Assembly (NCBI GenBank): GCA_009936885.1
Contig: JAACDT010000149.1
Location: 1-13,233, forward strand
DNA: 13,233 nt
Source of the DNA: Alphaproteobacteria bacterium
GTDB lineage: Bacteria > Pseudomonadota > Alphaproteobacteria > Puniceispirillales > Puniceispirillaceae
Direction of reading: 5' to 3'
Part shown: positions 1 to 7,144 of the stretch, piece by piece
Layout: every line of letters starts with the position of its first letter
Numbering within the stretch: position 1 is the first letter of the stretch
Notes under the pieces: model-generated
Seen by the model: only the letters and a program-made list of their open reading frames with translations
Databases searched by the model: none
Told to the model about the DNA's origin: nothing
Translations under genes and position numbers: made by a program

Positions 1-66
1 ATTGCCATATTTTTCCTAACTCATAATGTCTTTCACCCCTCTAGATAAAGATAAAATTAAAATAGA

Positions 67-807
67 TTAGTACTTAATTGTGTAGTATAATCTGCCGATT
101 AACTCTCTAACAAAAAAACTATTATCATGGAAAGCTTTCGCACTCGGTATAAAGTCTATAATAGTGATTTTTTCACTTGGACTCCGAAAATCCACAGGAA
201 ATGGTGCTACTGAAACCCCCGACGCTTCAAATGCTCTTTTTGCCCTAGGCATGTGAAAGGCGGATGTAACTAGAATAATTTGAGAGTTTTCTTTTTTAAG
301 CAACTCTGCCACAGCTTTGGCTTCTTGGTCAGTATTTTGGATATTTTTGGTAATACGCACAGTTTCACTTGAAATTCCGTGTTTAAGGCATATCTCGCGT
401 AGGTATTTTCCTTCAGTTCTTCCGATTGACCACGGTAATTTACCACCTGTAAGTATTAAAACAGGTGCCTTTTTTTCTTTAATCAGGTCAATACCAGCGA
501 ATATCCTGTCAGCAGCCTCACCCAATTCGTAAATCAAACCGTTAGTTCCCTGGATAGTTCGACCAATTCCGCTCAACACAACAACAGCGTCAGCTTGTTT
601 AGCGCTAGATATCGGTGCTAGAGTGTAATCTTTCTCTAAATTAGATATCAGTTTGTTTGAAAACACGGGGAGTGAACAAACAACCAGAATGCTAATAGCC
701 AAAAAGCAAGCTCTCTTTGAATTAAAATAAAGACCCCATAAAACTAAGAGGATGACCGCAAACATGGGGCTTGTTAATAAAGGAATAACCTTGTGTAAAT
801 ATATCAT
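67..807 (-). CDS. YdcF/ElyC-family membrane protein with DUF218 domain
   Basis: This encodes a 246-residue membrane-anchored DUF218 protein. Two hydrophobic segments lie at about residues 8-25 and 33-48, as in the long YdcF/ElyC/SanA-like form. The soluble domain follows, with the family landmarks DAVVVLSG (73-80), LTGG (119-122), a conserved Gln/Asn-Thr stretch near 157-161, TSAFHMPRA (181-189) and PVDF (204-207). Relatives act in cell-envelope integrity or lipid-carrier metabolism, but the exact reaction is not settled, so no specific role is assigned. The reading frame extends upstream to a TTG at 942. I chose the ATG at 807 because it places the membrane segment at the N-terminus as in relatives, and because the extension would overlap the divergent promoter near 929-934. 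No strong Shine-Dalgarno sequence precedes 807. The family call is firm and the start is less so. Confidence 0.85.
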   Translation of the reverse strand: MIYLHKVIPLLTSPMFAVILLVLWGLYFNSKRACFLAISILVVCSLPVFSNKLISNLEKDYTLAPISSAKQADAVVVLSGIGRTIQGTNGLIYELGEAADRIFAGIDLIKEKKAPVLILTGGKLPWSIGRTEGKYLREICLKHGISSETVRITKNIQNTDQEAKAVAELLKKENSQIILVTSAFHMPRAKRAFEASGVSVAPFPVDFRSPSEKITIIDFIPSAKAFHDNSFFVRELIGRLYYTIKY

Positions 808-928
808 TGTTAAAGCTACTTTCAGAAAGACGCACTGTTCAAATCCATTGCCTAAATTAAGAAAGGCGTGGATATAATTGCAATTCTTATAATGGCATGC
901 ATAGGTTTTATCTCCCGATTTGCACTGG

Positions 929-934
929 TATAAT
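929..934 (+). promoter_or_regulatory. Extended -10 promoter for the lipoprotein pseudogene
   Basis: A perfect TATAAT hexamer sits at 929-934, preceded by TG at 926-927, giving the extended -10 form TGGTATAAT. The -35 region (about 905-911) is poor, which is usual for extended -10 promoters. Transcription would start near 941, leaving a leader of about 20 bases that contains AGGAG at 951-955, five bases before the ATG at 961. These signals match the downstream broken gene and argue against starting the divergent YdcF-like gene at 942. Confidence 0.5.
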
Positions 935-960
935 CTGACCAAACAGAGATAGGAGAGTCA

Positions 961-1371
961 ATGCGTAACGCACTTGGACAATTTTTGGCTGGTCACACAG
1001 AAAAAAAATATTCTTTATCTCTTTGCTTATTCCCGAATTAACCAGTTGTGCATCCATTACAAATGACGTAAATGTACCTGTTGCATTGTCATTTAGCGAT
1101 GGGAGTTCTGGTGAAGGCTTTTGTAAGCAACAAAAGAATGTTGATGGATGATGAAATCCCGGGTTATCCTTTGATTAGACGAAGCGATGATAACTTAGTT
1201 CTCAGAAGTACTACAGAGGATGGCAGAACTACCAATGCGTCAGTCCCCAGCACGATGAGTGGAAAGATAGTAGCGAGTGCTGTTTTTATTGATTTCGGAA
1301 TCACAGATGCAATCACTGATAAACACCGCGAATATCTCGCGAGTTTTGTTATATCAATAAAGAAAAAATAG
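961..1371 (+). pseudogene. Frameshifted small lipoprotein (CASITN-type family)
   Basis: No single frame covers this gene, but three joined pieces do. Frame 1 opens at ATG 961 behind AGGAG (951-955). From the A8 run at 1001-1008 the sense passes to frame 3, which reads a lipoprotein signal (KKIFFISLLIPELTSC, lipobox LTSC) and then ASITNDVNVPVALSFSDGSS before a TGA at 1149-1151. From about 1113-1128 the sense returns to frame 1 and runs from NKRMLMDDEIPG through RRSDDNLV, TEDGR and ASAVFIDFGITDAITDKHRE to the stop at 1371. I recall alphaproteobacterial outer-membrane lipoproteins with this motif order (CASITN, SDG, cysteine-rich middle, ITDKHREYP tail). The pattern fits a lost A in the A8 run plus an extra base near the T run at 1119-1122. 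Two sequencing errors are the alternative. The function of the family is unknown to me. Confidence 0.7.
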
Positions 1372-1467
1372 AACTGCTATAAAACAGAATAATTACAGAC
1401 TGCCTTTTTTATATGTTAGGGGCGTGTACTTAGCTTATGTTTATAGGAGCTATTTGAAGTGCGCTGT

Positions 1468-1947
1468 TTAATATTGTTTTAAGCTGTTGTTATATTCATC
1501 ACTAAATTCAAGATATTTGTCATATTCGCTTTGATATAAATTTTCTAGTTCTGATAATTTTCTATTCCATTGCGTTAATTCATAGATTTCGCATTGATGG
1601 TTAAAATTTAAATTAGCTTCTTCGCTCTGTGTGGTAAGGATTAGAGTGGCTAAATTAAGCCGAAACCAGAAAGTTGTATTAGAAAAATGGACATTCCATT
1701 CAATATAATCCGACTTGTCGGTAAAAGTGCCAAGCGGCTTTATATTCGGTAGTATTTTATTGTCAGTAACAATAAAGTTATAAAGTGACACCTCCTGATT
1801 AGTGAAGGAATATCCATAGTCATAGCCATCCTCTAATCCGCAGATTACGCCTGTTGCATTTATATCCGCTTTAGATGCTGAAACTGGGGCAGAAGCACTA
1901 AATAAGCCGATAACAAATGCGAGTGTATATCTTGAAAAAATGGGCAT
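1468..1947 (-). CDS. Secreted protein of unknown function with C-terminal helical tail
   Basis: I do not recognise this 159-residue protein. It starts with a Sec-type signal peptide: a short basic start, a hydrophobic core at about 8-18 and a likely cleavage after an Ala-rich PVSA segment near 24. The mature part has two cysteines (C36 and C119) that could form a disulfide, and an aromatic, beta-rich middle. The last 35 or so residues are charged and Tyr-rich and look helical or coiled-coil. The motif ATGVICGLEDGYDYGY near the mature N-terminus resembles small secreted alphaproteobacterial proteins I have seen but cannot name. Its ATG lies only 3 bases beyond the stop of the gene at 1951-2271, so it is the last gene of a four-gene transcription unit and is probably translationally coupled. 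Confidence 0.7.
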   Translation of the reverse strand: MPIFSRYTLAFVIGLFSASAPVSASKADINATGVICGLEDGYDYGYSFTNQEVSLYNFIVTDNKILPNIKPLGTFTDKSDYIEWNVHFSNTTFWFRLNLATLILTTQSEEANLNFNHQCEIYELTQWNRKLSELENLYQSEYDKYLEFSDEYNNSLKQY

Positions 1948-1950
1948 TTG

Positions 1951-2271
1951 TTATTTTTCTTCGAAATCAAAACGATCTATCATTTGCCCGCGATAGCTCG
2001 TTGTTGTGTTTTCTATTTTTTCACTCCATTTTCGTTCTATCTCCCCCCAAATGGGGATACAATTTTGGGCCGATTCATTGTCTTTATATTCGAAAATATG
2101 ACTAAGTTGAAATTTATTCCTGTCGATTAATATTCGGCTCGTTGTGTATCGAACAAGACCCATTTCTTTGAATTTGGGCATAAATTCGTTTTTTATTTTG
2201 TCCCAACGCATAACGCTGAGTTCTAATTCATTTTCAGTTTTAAACGTTTGGATTGTAACATTAACCTGCAT
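1951..2271 (-). CDS. Small protein, probably of the dimeric alpha/beta-barrel type (NIPSNAP/EthD-like)
   Basis: This encodes 106 residues with no signal peptide and no cysteine. The order is an N-terminal beta strand (MQVNVTIQTF), a long amphipathic helix with a WDKIKNEFMPKFKEMG segment, a central strand pair around RILIDRNKFQLSHIFEY, a second helix containing IPIWGEIERKW, and a short tail. This pattern resembles ferredoxin-like dimeric alpha/beta-barrel proteins such as NIPSNAP or EthD, where a helix and strand order and a conserved Trp are common. The assignment rests on pattern only. The start ATG at 2271 is preceded by AAGAGAA a few bases upstream. It lies 78 bases after the CMD-family gene and 3 bases before the secreted-protein gene, within the same unit. 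A role in handling a small hydrophobic molecule would fit but is inference. Confidence 0.6.
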   Translation of the reverse strand: MQVNVTIQTFKTENELELSVMRWDKIKNEFMPKFKEMGLVRYTTSRILIDRNKFQLSHIFEYKDNESAQNCIPIWGEIERKWSEKIENTTTSYRGQMIDRFDFEEK

Positions 2272-2349
2272 GATTATATTCTCTTATTATTTACTATTTT
2301 TTTCTGATTTCTGAGAATATAAACTTTCAAGAAAGCAGAGCCGTCTATT

Positions 2350-3003
2350 TTAGGTTCCAGTTGGATATTCTCTTTGCCAAAAATTAGATAGCCACGTTAA
2401 ATAATGTGTCATTTTCTTTGGCTCCAAAACAAGTGATCTTTGAATCTTATCTATTTCGGTTGTGTCTTCTAGGTCTACATCAAGGGAATCATTTATTCTA
2501 TTTATCATATTGAACATAGCGCACAAGATTGTCATTTCAGCGATTTGATTTTCCGTATAGTAGGATTTTAATTCATTAAATAATGCATCGTCTTTTGCTG
2601 CTTTATTGAGTGTTACAGCCTCAGCCCATTTAAGCGCGAGCACTTCTTCTTTTTTAAAAAGGGAAGAGTTAGCGTATTCGTTTAAGGAAATTGCCTTTAT
2701 ATGCTCATCACCTATCCCTGCTGCCCTGCCCAATGAGGTGTTATGCGCATAGCAATATTTGCATCCATTTGTATGGCTTGTTTTAATTACGATAAGCTCT
2801 TTTATTTTTCCGCTTATGTTTGTTCCTTGCCATTCGCGCTGGGCAAGCGCGTTGATTGGCAGAAAGGCCATAGCAAGAAAAGGCGAGTTGCTGAATGTTT
2901 TATAAAAATTTGGTACCCTTCCAAGTAAATTCTCCACGGCAGAATAAAATTCTGTAAATTTCGGATCTAATGTATCTTTTTGAATTTTAGTTATTCGTGT
3001 CAC
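2350..3003 (-). CDS. AhpD-like carboxymuconolactone decarboxylase family protein (paralogue 1)
   Basis: This 217-residue protein has the AhpD/CMD core KELIVIKTSHTNGCKYC followed by AHNTSLGR, with the CxxC pair at C81 and C84 and the following His at H87. In AhpD-like proteins that arrangement forms a redox-active disulfide used in peroxidase or alkylhydroperoxidase reactions. The length matches the peroxidase-related CMD group (about 180-220 residues) and not the short single-domain decarboxylases. Downstream, ALKWAEAVTLNKA and MFNMINRINDSLD are characteristic of the family. The start is GTG at 3003, chosen because AGGGAAA lies just upstream. The gene starts 15 bases after the MORN-protein stop. 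The protein clearly resembles the CMD gene at 4812-5459, which shares the AEAVTLNKA and NMINR blocks. The physiological substrate cannot be read from sequence. Confidence 0.88.
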   Translation of the reverse strand: MTRITKIQKDTLDPKFTEFYSAVENLLGRVPNFYKTFSNSPFLAMAFLPINALAQREWQGTNISGKIKELIVIKTSHTNGCKYCYAHNTSLGRAAGIGDEHIKAISLNEYANSSLFKKEEVLALKWAEAVTLNKAAKDDALFNELKSYYTENQIAEMTILCAMFNMINRINDSLDVDLEDTTEIDKIQRSLVLEPKKMTHYLTWLSNFWQREYPTGT

Positions 3004-3018
3004 ACGCTTTCCCTTTTT

Positions 3019-3453
3019 TTAATTTGAATTCAGCTTTTTGCCATCTTTATAAATGCCAGAGCTTTGTTGGTTGATGGTTCCATCTCGAAAATAGTATAGC
3101 CAGTCACCATCTTCTAAATCCTCCGAGTAGTTTCCCTTACTCATAAGCTGGCCATTCGTATAGAATAAAAGCCAAGGACCTGTTTTTTTGCCATCTATAT
3201 AATCCCCTTTGCTTTTGAGCTGACCAGTAACCCAAAATGCCAACCAAGAACCTTGTTTTTTTCCTTCAGAAATCCTGCCTTGTTGAATTCCTTCTAATTC
3301 ACCACTGAAGGGTGTGTCTGTGAATTTAAGATAGAATAGCGCTTCTCTCTCAACGAGGTCATCAATAGTCTCCGACTGTGAGATTGAAATAATTCCCACC
3401 ACGAAAAAAAGAGTTAAAACCGACAGAACCGCTAATTTTATTAATAAATGCAT
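3019..3453 (-). CDS. Secreted MORN-variant repeat protein (YwqK-like)
   Basis: The product is 144 residues: an N-terminal hydrophobic signal or anchor segment (about residues 3-24), then at least three MORN-variant repeats with spacing near 22. Examples are EGKKQGSWLAFWVTGQLKSKG, DGKKTGPWLLFYTNGQLMSKG and EDLEDGDWLYYFRDGT. This G-W-x-x-(F/Y)-(Y/W)-x-x-G-x-x-x-x-x-G pattern is the one annotated as YwqK-family antitoxin in databases, although most such proteins are not proven antitoxins. The frame opens at 3510, but the ATG at 3453 is preferred: AAGGA lies 6 bases upstream, and a TTGACA -35 match at 3505-3510 would overlap the longer start. It is the first gene of the four-gene unit. No toxin gene is visible beside it, so a scaffold or binding role in the envelope is as likely. 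Confidence 0.75.
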   Translation of the reverse strand: MHLLIKLAVLSVLTLFFVVGIISISQSETIDDLVEREALFYLKFTDTPFSGELEGIQQGRISEGKKQGSWLAFWVTGQLKSKGDYIDGKKTGPWLLFYTNGQLMSKGNYSEDLEDGDWLYYFRDGTINQQSSGIYKDGKKLNSN

Positions 3454-3480
3454 AATCATTCCTTGATGAAAAACTAATTT

Positions 3481-3510
3481 ATAGTGCGCAATAGAGCCAA
3501 GGCGTGTCAA
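3481..3510 (-). promoter_or_regulatory. Candidate promoter for the MORN/CMD unit
   Basis: Read on the minus strand, a perfect TTGACA lies at 3510-3505. An 18-base spacer leads to CACTAT at 3486-3481, a weak -10 (3 of 6). A better TATAAA at 3483-3478 is 21 bases away, too far for an ordinary sigma-70 spacing. The -35 is strong and the -10 uncertain. Its position fits a transcript starting just upstream of the ATG at 3453. Confidence 0.35.
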
Positions 3511-3636
3511 CGGCTAACCTGTATCCGTATTTTTACCTAAAATATTCATCATAAAATAATGCTTTTTAAGTAAGAATTAAAACTATGGCTTGGCTATCCG
3601 ATAATCCTAGGGCAGAATTATGGGGGGAGATTATTA

Positions 3637-4707
3637 ATGAAGCTAGGTTTTTTTACACGTCCAGTCCACCCGATTGGCAAGGACTGGCAGCAATGTTTAG
3701 ATGAAGACAGGCAGGCTATTATTCTTGCAGATGAGCTTGGATTTGTTGAAGCATATGCCGGTGAGCATTTATCAGATAGCGCAGAGAATATTACTTCTTG
3801 CAGTATGTTTATGGCCTCGCTTGCTTATCAGACAAAGCAGATACGACTTGGAACAGGAACCGTTAATATTCCTAATCTTCACCCGGTGCATATCGCAGGT
3901 CAAGTAGCCATGCTAGACCATATGCTAGGGGGACGCTTTAACTTTGGCATTTCTCCAGGTGGGCTGATTTCTGATGCGGAATTATTTGGCACATTGCAAC
4001 AAGACAGATCAGAGATGTTCCTTGAGGGCATCAATATGGTGTTGGAAATATGGCAACGTGATCCCCCTTATAATATTTCTGGAAAATATTGGCAAATTTC
4101 AACAGAAAACACCATGATGACCGAAATAGGGCAGGGGATTATGACGAAGCCGCTCCAACAGCCTCATCCTCCTATTGTGGTTACTGCGGTTGCTCCCTTT
4201 TCTAACGGGGTGAGCGAAGCAGCTGCGCGGGGCTGGGATCCCATAAGCGCAGATATTATCATGCCTATATGGGTTGCCTCTCACTGGCAAAAATATGTTG
4301 AAGGCTGTGCCAGAGTTAATAGGCAGGCTTCCCCCGCTAATTGGCGTGTTGCCAAGGCATTGTTTGTTGCGGATGATTTAGCCAAAGCACGTGAATATGC
4401 ATTAGGACCAGATAGCCCCTATGTATTTTATTATAAACAGCTCTTTACTAAATTTTCGGCAATGGGAAAAATCGGTTTATTCAAATCCGATGCAAATCAG
4501 GCAGATGAGGATGTAACCTTTGAAGATGTATGCAAAAAAATGATAATTTGGGGTACACCTGATAAAGTTCAAGATGATTTACAGGCTTTTAAAGAAGAGG
4601 TGGGAGAATTTGGCACCTTAATGTATGCAGGAATGGACTGGGCTGATGTTGAGTTATCTAGACGCTCCATGATTCTCGCTGCTGAAAAAGTTGCCCCTCT
4701 ATTATAA
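3637..4707 (+). CDS. LLM-class flavin-dependent monooxygenase (limonene monooxygenase-like)
   Basis: This encodes a full-length 356-residue luciferase-like (LLM) TIM-barrel oxidoreductase, which uses reduced flavin supplied by a separate reductase to oxygenate a small organic substrate. Visible landmarks are the first strand MKLGFF, the AGEHL segment (41-45), IRLGTGTVNIPNLHP with the conserved HP at 82-83, and GGRFNFGISPGG (98-109) in the flavin-phosphate region. Next come KPLQQPHPPI and the C-terminal GTPDKVQDDLQAF, the usual helix that closes these barrels. Overall it looks closest to the group annotated as limonene 1,2-monooxygenase, but the substrate is not determined by sequence. The start ATG has GGGGGGAGA about 7 bases upstream. 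The CMD gene begins about 100 bases after its stop on the same strand, so the two probably form one unit. No flavin reductase gene is present in the window. Confidence 0.9.
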   Translation: MKLGFFTRPVHPIGKDWQQCLDEDRQAIILADELGFVEAYAGEHLSDSAENITSCSMFMASLAYQTKQIRLGTGTVNIPNLHPVHIAGQVAMLDHMLGGRFNFGISPGGLISDAELFGTLQQDRSEMFLEGINMVLEIWQRDPPYNISGKYWQISTENTMMTEIGQGIMTKPLQQPHPPIVVTAVAPFSNGVSEAAARGWDPISADIIMPIWVASHWQKYVEGCARVNRQASPANWRVAKALFVADDLAKAREYALGPDSPYVFYYKQLFTKFSAMGKIGLFKSDANQADEDVTFEDVCKKMIIWGTPDKVQDDLQAFKEEVGEFGTLMYAGMDWADVELSRRSMILAAEKVAPLL

Positions 4708-4811
4708 ATAATGGAGTCATAAACAATTCAACGGCTGCTTTTGAAGCTAAATCCCTATAACCTAAAATTAAATAAACAAAAAATAAATGAAATACTATAA
4801 AGGAGTGAATG

Positions 4812-5459
4812 ATGCAGCGTATTCAAGGCGTTAACCCAGAAGAAGTGACAGGTGGCGAGGCTGAGATATTAGAAGCCTCTAACATGTTTTTAGGACGATC
4901 TTCTAATTTGCTCAAAATACTTACTAATACATCTCCGCAGATTGCTAGATGGTTTTTAGGATTCCTTACAGCAACTCGTCAAGAAGGGCTTGGTGCTAGC
5001 TCTGATGTTGGGTTAAGGGGATTGGCCTGCGTTAAAACATCTATGACGAATGAGTGTAATTATTGCACTTCACATACGAGTATTTATGCCCAAGGGCTTG
5101 GCTATTCAGAACAACAAATAGCGCTTATGGCAGATAATAAATATAAAGAGAGTGATGAATTTACGGTTAAGGAAAAACTAGCCATTGAATGGGCAGAAGC
5201 TGTGACGTTAAATAAAGCGCTTCACGATGGCCCACTTTGGGATAGCTTGAGAGCGCATTTCTCGGATGCAGAAATTGTTGAGATTACGCTCGCATCATCA
5301 ATGTTTAACATGATTAATAGACTTAATGATACATTCAGATCAGAGCTGGAAACGACAGACTTTAATAAAAAACAATGGGATGCTACCGGCGTTCTACCAC
5401 TGGATGCACAAGAAGCGTTTGCAGGTCGGTTCCCAGAACAAAAATTCACTAGTAAGTAA
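4812..5459 (+). CDS. AhpD-like carboxymuconolactone decarboxylase family protein (paralogue 2)
   Basis: This 215-residue CMD-family protein has the core VKTSMTNECNYCTSHTS, giving the CxxC pair and the His three residues later (C82, C85 and H88 from this start). It is a paralogue of the protein at 2350-3003: both carry WAEAVTLNKA, an SMFNMINRLND or AMFNMINRIND block, and an acidic ELETT or DLEDTT stretch near the end. Two adjacent ATGs occur at 4809 and 4812. AGGAG at 4801-4805 is 6 bases from the second and only 3 from the first, so 4812 is preferred. It follows the LLM oxidoreductase on the same strand. A peroxidase or redox-partner role beside a flavin monooxygenase is plausible but inferred. 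Convergent with the aminotransferase gene. Confidence 0.88.
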   Translation: MQRIQGVNPEEVTGGEAEILEASNMFLGRSSNLLKILTNTSPQIARWFLGFLTATRQEGLGASSDVGLRGLACVKTSMTNECNYCTSHTSIYAQGLGYSEQQIALMADNKYKESDEFTVKEKLAIEWAEAVTLNKALHDGPLWDSLRAHFSDAEIVEITLASSMFNMINRLNDTFRSELETTDFNKKQWDATGVLPLDAQEAFAGRFPEQKFTSK

Positions 5460-5485
5460 AACCTTAGTTAACCCTTTTGGATGCC

Positions 5486-5530
5486 CCTATTGGTCATTTC
5501 TGCAAATCACAAGGGGAAATGACTAATAGG
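5486..5530. terminator. Hairpin between convergent genes, possible bidirectional terminator
   Basis: Left arm CCTATTGGTCATTT (5486-5499) pairs with right arm AAATGACTAATAGG (5517-5530), 13 of 14 positions being Watson-Crick and the remaining one G·T, around a 17-base loop. It lies in the 97-base gap between two convergent stops, the typical place for a shared terminator. Neither side has a clear T run, so a classic intrinsic terminator is not shown. An alternative short pairing, CCCCT (5484-5488) with AGGGG (5512-5516), is possible. Confidence 0.45.
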
Positions 5531-5556
5531 AATTATCTGTTTAGATATAGCAGTTA

Positions 5557-6696
5557 TTAGGAATTCTGGCCTCTAACAGCTTCCAGGGTTTTCTCCAGAT
5601 TTGCAACAGTTCTGTCTATATCTGTTAATTTATCCAAACCAAACAGACCTATTCTGAAAGTAGAAAAGCCTTCTGGCTCGCCGCACTCCAGCGGAACACC
5701 CGCTGCAACTTGCATTCCTGCTTGCATAAACTTCTTGCCTGTTTTGATATCAATATCGTCCGTATAGCTTACAATCACGCTAGGCGCTTTATAGTCATCG
5801 GCTGCTACAGAATGATAACCATAACGCTCAACAACTTCACGGCATCTACGCCCAAGTTCGATTTGTGCATTTTTGATAGCTTCTAATCCAAAGGATTCTG
5901 TCTCAACCAGGGCATCCCTGAAAAGGCGAAGCGAATCTGTTGGCATGGTTGCGTGATAAGCATGCTTGCCAGACTCATAAATCTCCATTATTTCAGTCCA
6001 TTTTTTTAAGTCATTAGCAAAACTGGAGCTTTTGGTTGTATTTAGTATCTCACGCCCACGAGCGGACATCATAACAGCGGCGGCACATGGGCTTGCGCTC
6101 CAACCCTTTTGTGGGGCGGTTAGCAATACATCAACACCAGTTGCTTGCATATCTACAAACAAAGTCCCGCTTGCTACACAATCCAAAACGAACAAACCAC
6201 CCACGTCATGTACTGCGTCTGATACCTGCTTAATAAAGCTATCGGGTACTATTATTCCAGCTGAAGTCTCAACATGGGGACAGAAAACAATGTCTGGTTG
6301 TTGTTTTGTGATTTGGGCTACAATTTTTTCTAGCGAAGCAGGGGCAAAAGGCGACGTTGGATCGTCTGATAATTGAGATGCTTTAATGATTGTTTGTGTT
6401 TTGGCAATGTCGCCAGCATCAAGAATTTGCGACCAACGGTAAGAGAACCATCCATTTCGGATGATTAACGCTGATTTATTAGATGCAAATTGTCTTGCAA
6501 TGGCTTCCATCCCATAGGTACCGCCGCCTGGAACAACGGCCATAGAACCTGCGTTATAGGCTTGTTTTAGGATACGCGATATATCACGCATAACATCGCC
6601 GAAAACAGCAGACATGGAGTTAAGCGAACGGTCAGAAAATACAACAGAAAATTCCAATAATCCCTCAGGATCAACATCATCTCTAAGAGCACTCAT
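5557..6696 (-). CDS. Class V PLP-dependent aminotransferase (alanine-glyoxylate/serine aminotransferase-like)
   Basis: This encodes a 379-residue fold-type I, class V aminotransferase, normal for the group (about 370-400). Features in order, numbered from the start given: VVPGGGTYGMEA (54-65) in the cofactor-phosphate region, RNGWFSYRW (80-88), the HVETSAG motif (141-147), LDCVAS with the likely PLP-nitrogen aspartate D172, and TAPQKGW with the presumed Schiff-base lysine K197. GGEP-like and FRIGLFG segments near the C-terminus match the alanine-glyoxylate or serine-glyoxylate branch. The exact amino donor and acceptor are not resolved. The frame opens at a TTG (6726), but tandem ATGs at 6699 and 6696 follow AGAGG (6707-6703). 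The second has 6-base spacing and is preferred. It is monocistronic and convergent with the CMD gene. Confidence 0.88.
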   Translation of the reverse strand: MSALRDDVDPEGLLEFSVVFSDRSLNSMSAVFGDVMRDISRILKQAYNAGSMAVVPGGGTYGMEAIARQFASNKSALIIRNGWFSYRWSQILDAGDIAKTQTIIKASQLSDDPTSPFAPASLEKIVAQITKQQPDIVFCPHVETSAGIIVPDSFIKQVSDAVHDVGGLFVLDCVASGTLFVDMQATGVDVLLTAPQKGWSASPCAAAVMMSARGREILNTTKSSSFANDLKKWTEIMEIYESGKHAYHATMPTDSLRLFRDALVETESFGLEAIKNAQIELGRRCREVVERYGYHSVAADDYKAPSVIVSYTDDIDIKTGKKFMQAGMQVAAGVPLECGEPEGFSTFRIGLFGLDKLTDIDRTVANLEKTLEAVRGQNS

Positions 6697-6868
6697 CATT
6701 TGCCTCTTTTTTTTTAGTTCACGCAAAGCTACCTAACAATGTTAAGTCTCGTGCGTAAATTTGTTTGTAAAATATTAGATTTAATCACACTAAACAAGTC
6801 AGCATAACAGCTATATAGCACGTTGCTGAACAAAATCCAGCATTTCAAAAGGATAAATCATATATAAA

Positions 6869-7144
6869 TTAATATGTAGACATTATCGTAGCTAGGGCAT
6901 TTTTGATTTTTGCAATACGGCGCTCTAGTCTAATATTCTCGCTCGTTAATCTTGCTATTTCACGCTCGTAGCTACTTCTGAATTCATCTAATTTAGAATC
7001 TGAGCCTTGATTTGCAACGCATTGATTATATTTCATTATATCTTCAGATGTATTACCATTTAGCTCGCAACTATGAGCAAATATGGGCGCGCTTAGCAAA
7101 GTGGTACTGCAAATTGTAATGATAAAAAGAAGAGGGAGTTTCAA
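6869..7144 (-). CDS. Small secreted coiled-coil protein, unknown function, TTG start
   Basis: I do not recognise this protein. The frame opens at ATG 7192, but no Shine-Dalgarno sequence lies at a useful distance there (AAGGGGG is about 20 bases away). An internal TTG at 7144 has AGGAG 8 bases upstream and begins exactly at a textbook signal peptide: Lys at position 2, then LPLLFIITICSTTLLSAPIFA, with cleavage likely after the Ala before HSCEL. I therefore place the start there, giving 91 residues. The mature protein is about 68 residues, with two cysteines in the first 20 (SCEL and YNQC) and then a charged heptad-like stretch (SSYEREIARL onward) predicted to form a coiled coil almost to the end. 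This suggests a small periplasmic or envelope protein that oligomerises. The longer reading is still possible. Confidence 0.65.
   Translation of the reverse strand: MKLPLLFIITICSTTLLSAPIFAHSCELNGNTSEDIMKYNQCVANQGSDSKLDEFRSSYEREIARLTSENIRLERRIAKIKNALATIMSTY

Noticed and set aside
67..942. A longer 291-residue start for the YdcF-like protein at TTG 942
   Set aside because: It adds a polar extension before the membrane segment, has no ribosome site, and overlaps the divergent extended -10 promoter.
3019..3510. A YwqK toxin-antitoxin pair
   Set aside because: The MORN-variant repeats carry this label in databases, but no toxin-like gene lies beside it and the protein has a signal segment, so an antitoxin role is not supported.
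3585..3704. A 39-codon plus-strand reading frame starting before and overlapping the start of the LLM oxidoreductase gene
   Set aside because: It has only a weak ribosome site, is in a different frame from the strong downstream start, and shows no recognisable protein pattern. A leader peptide is possible but unsupported.
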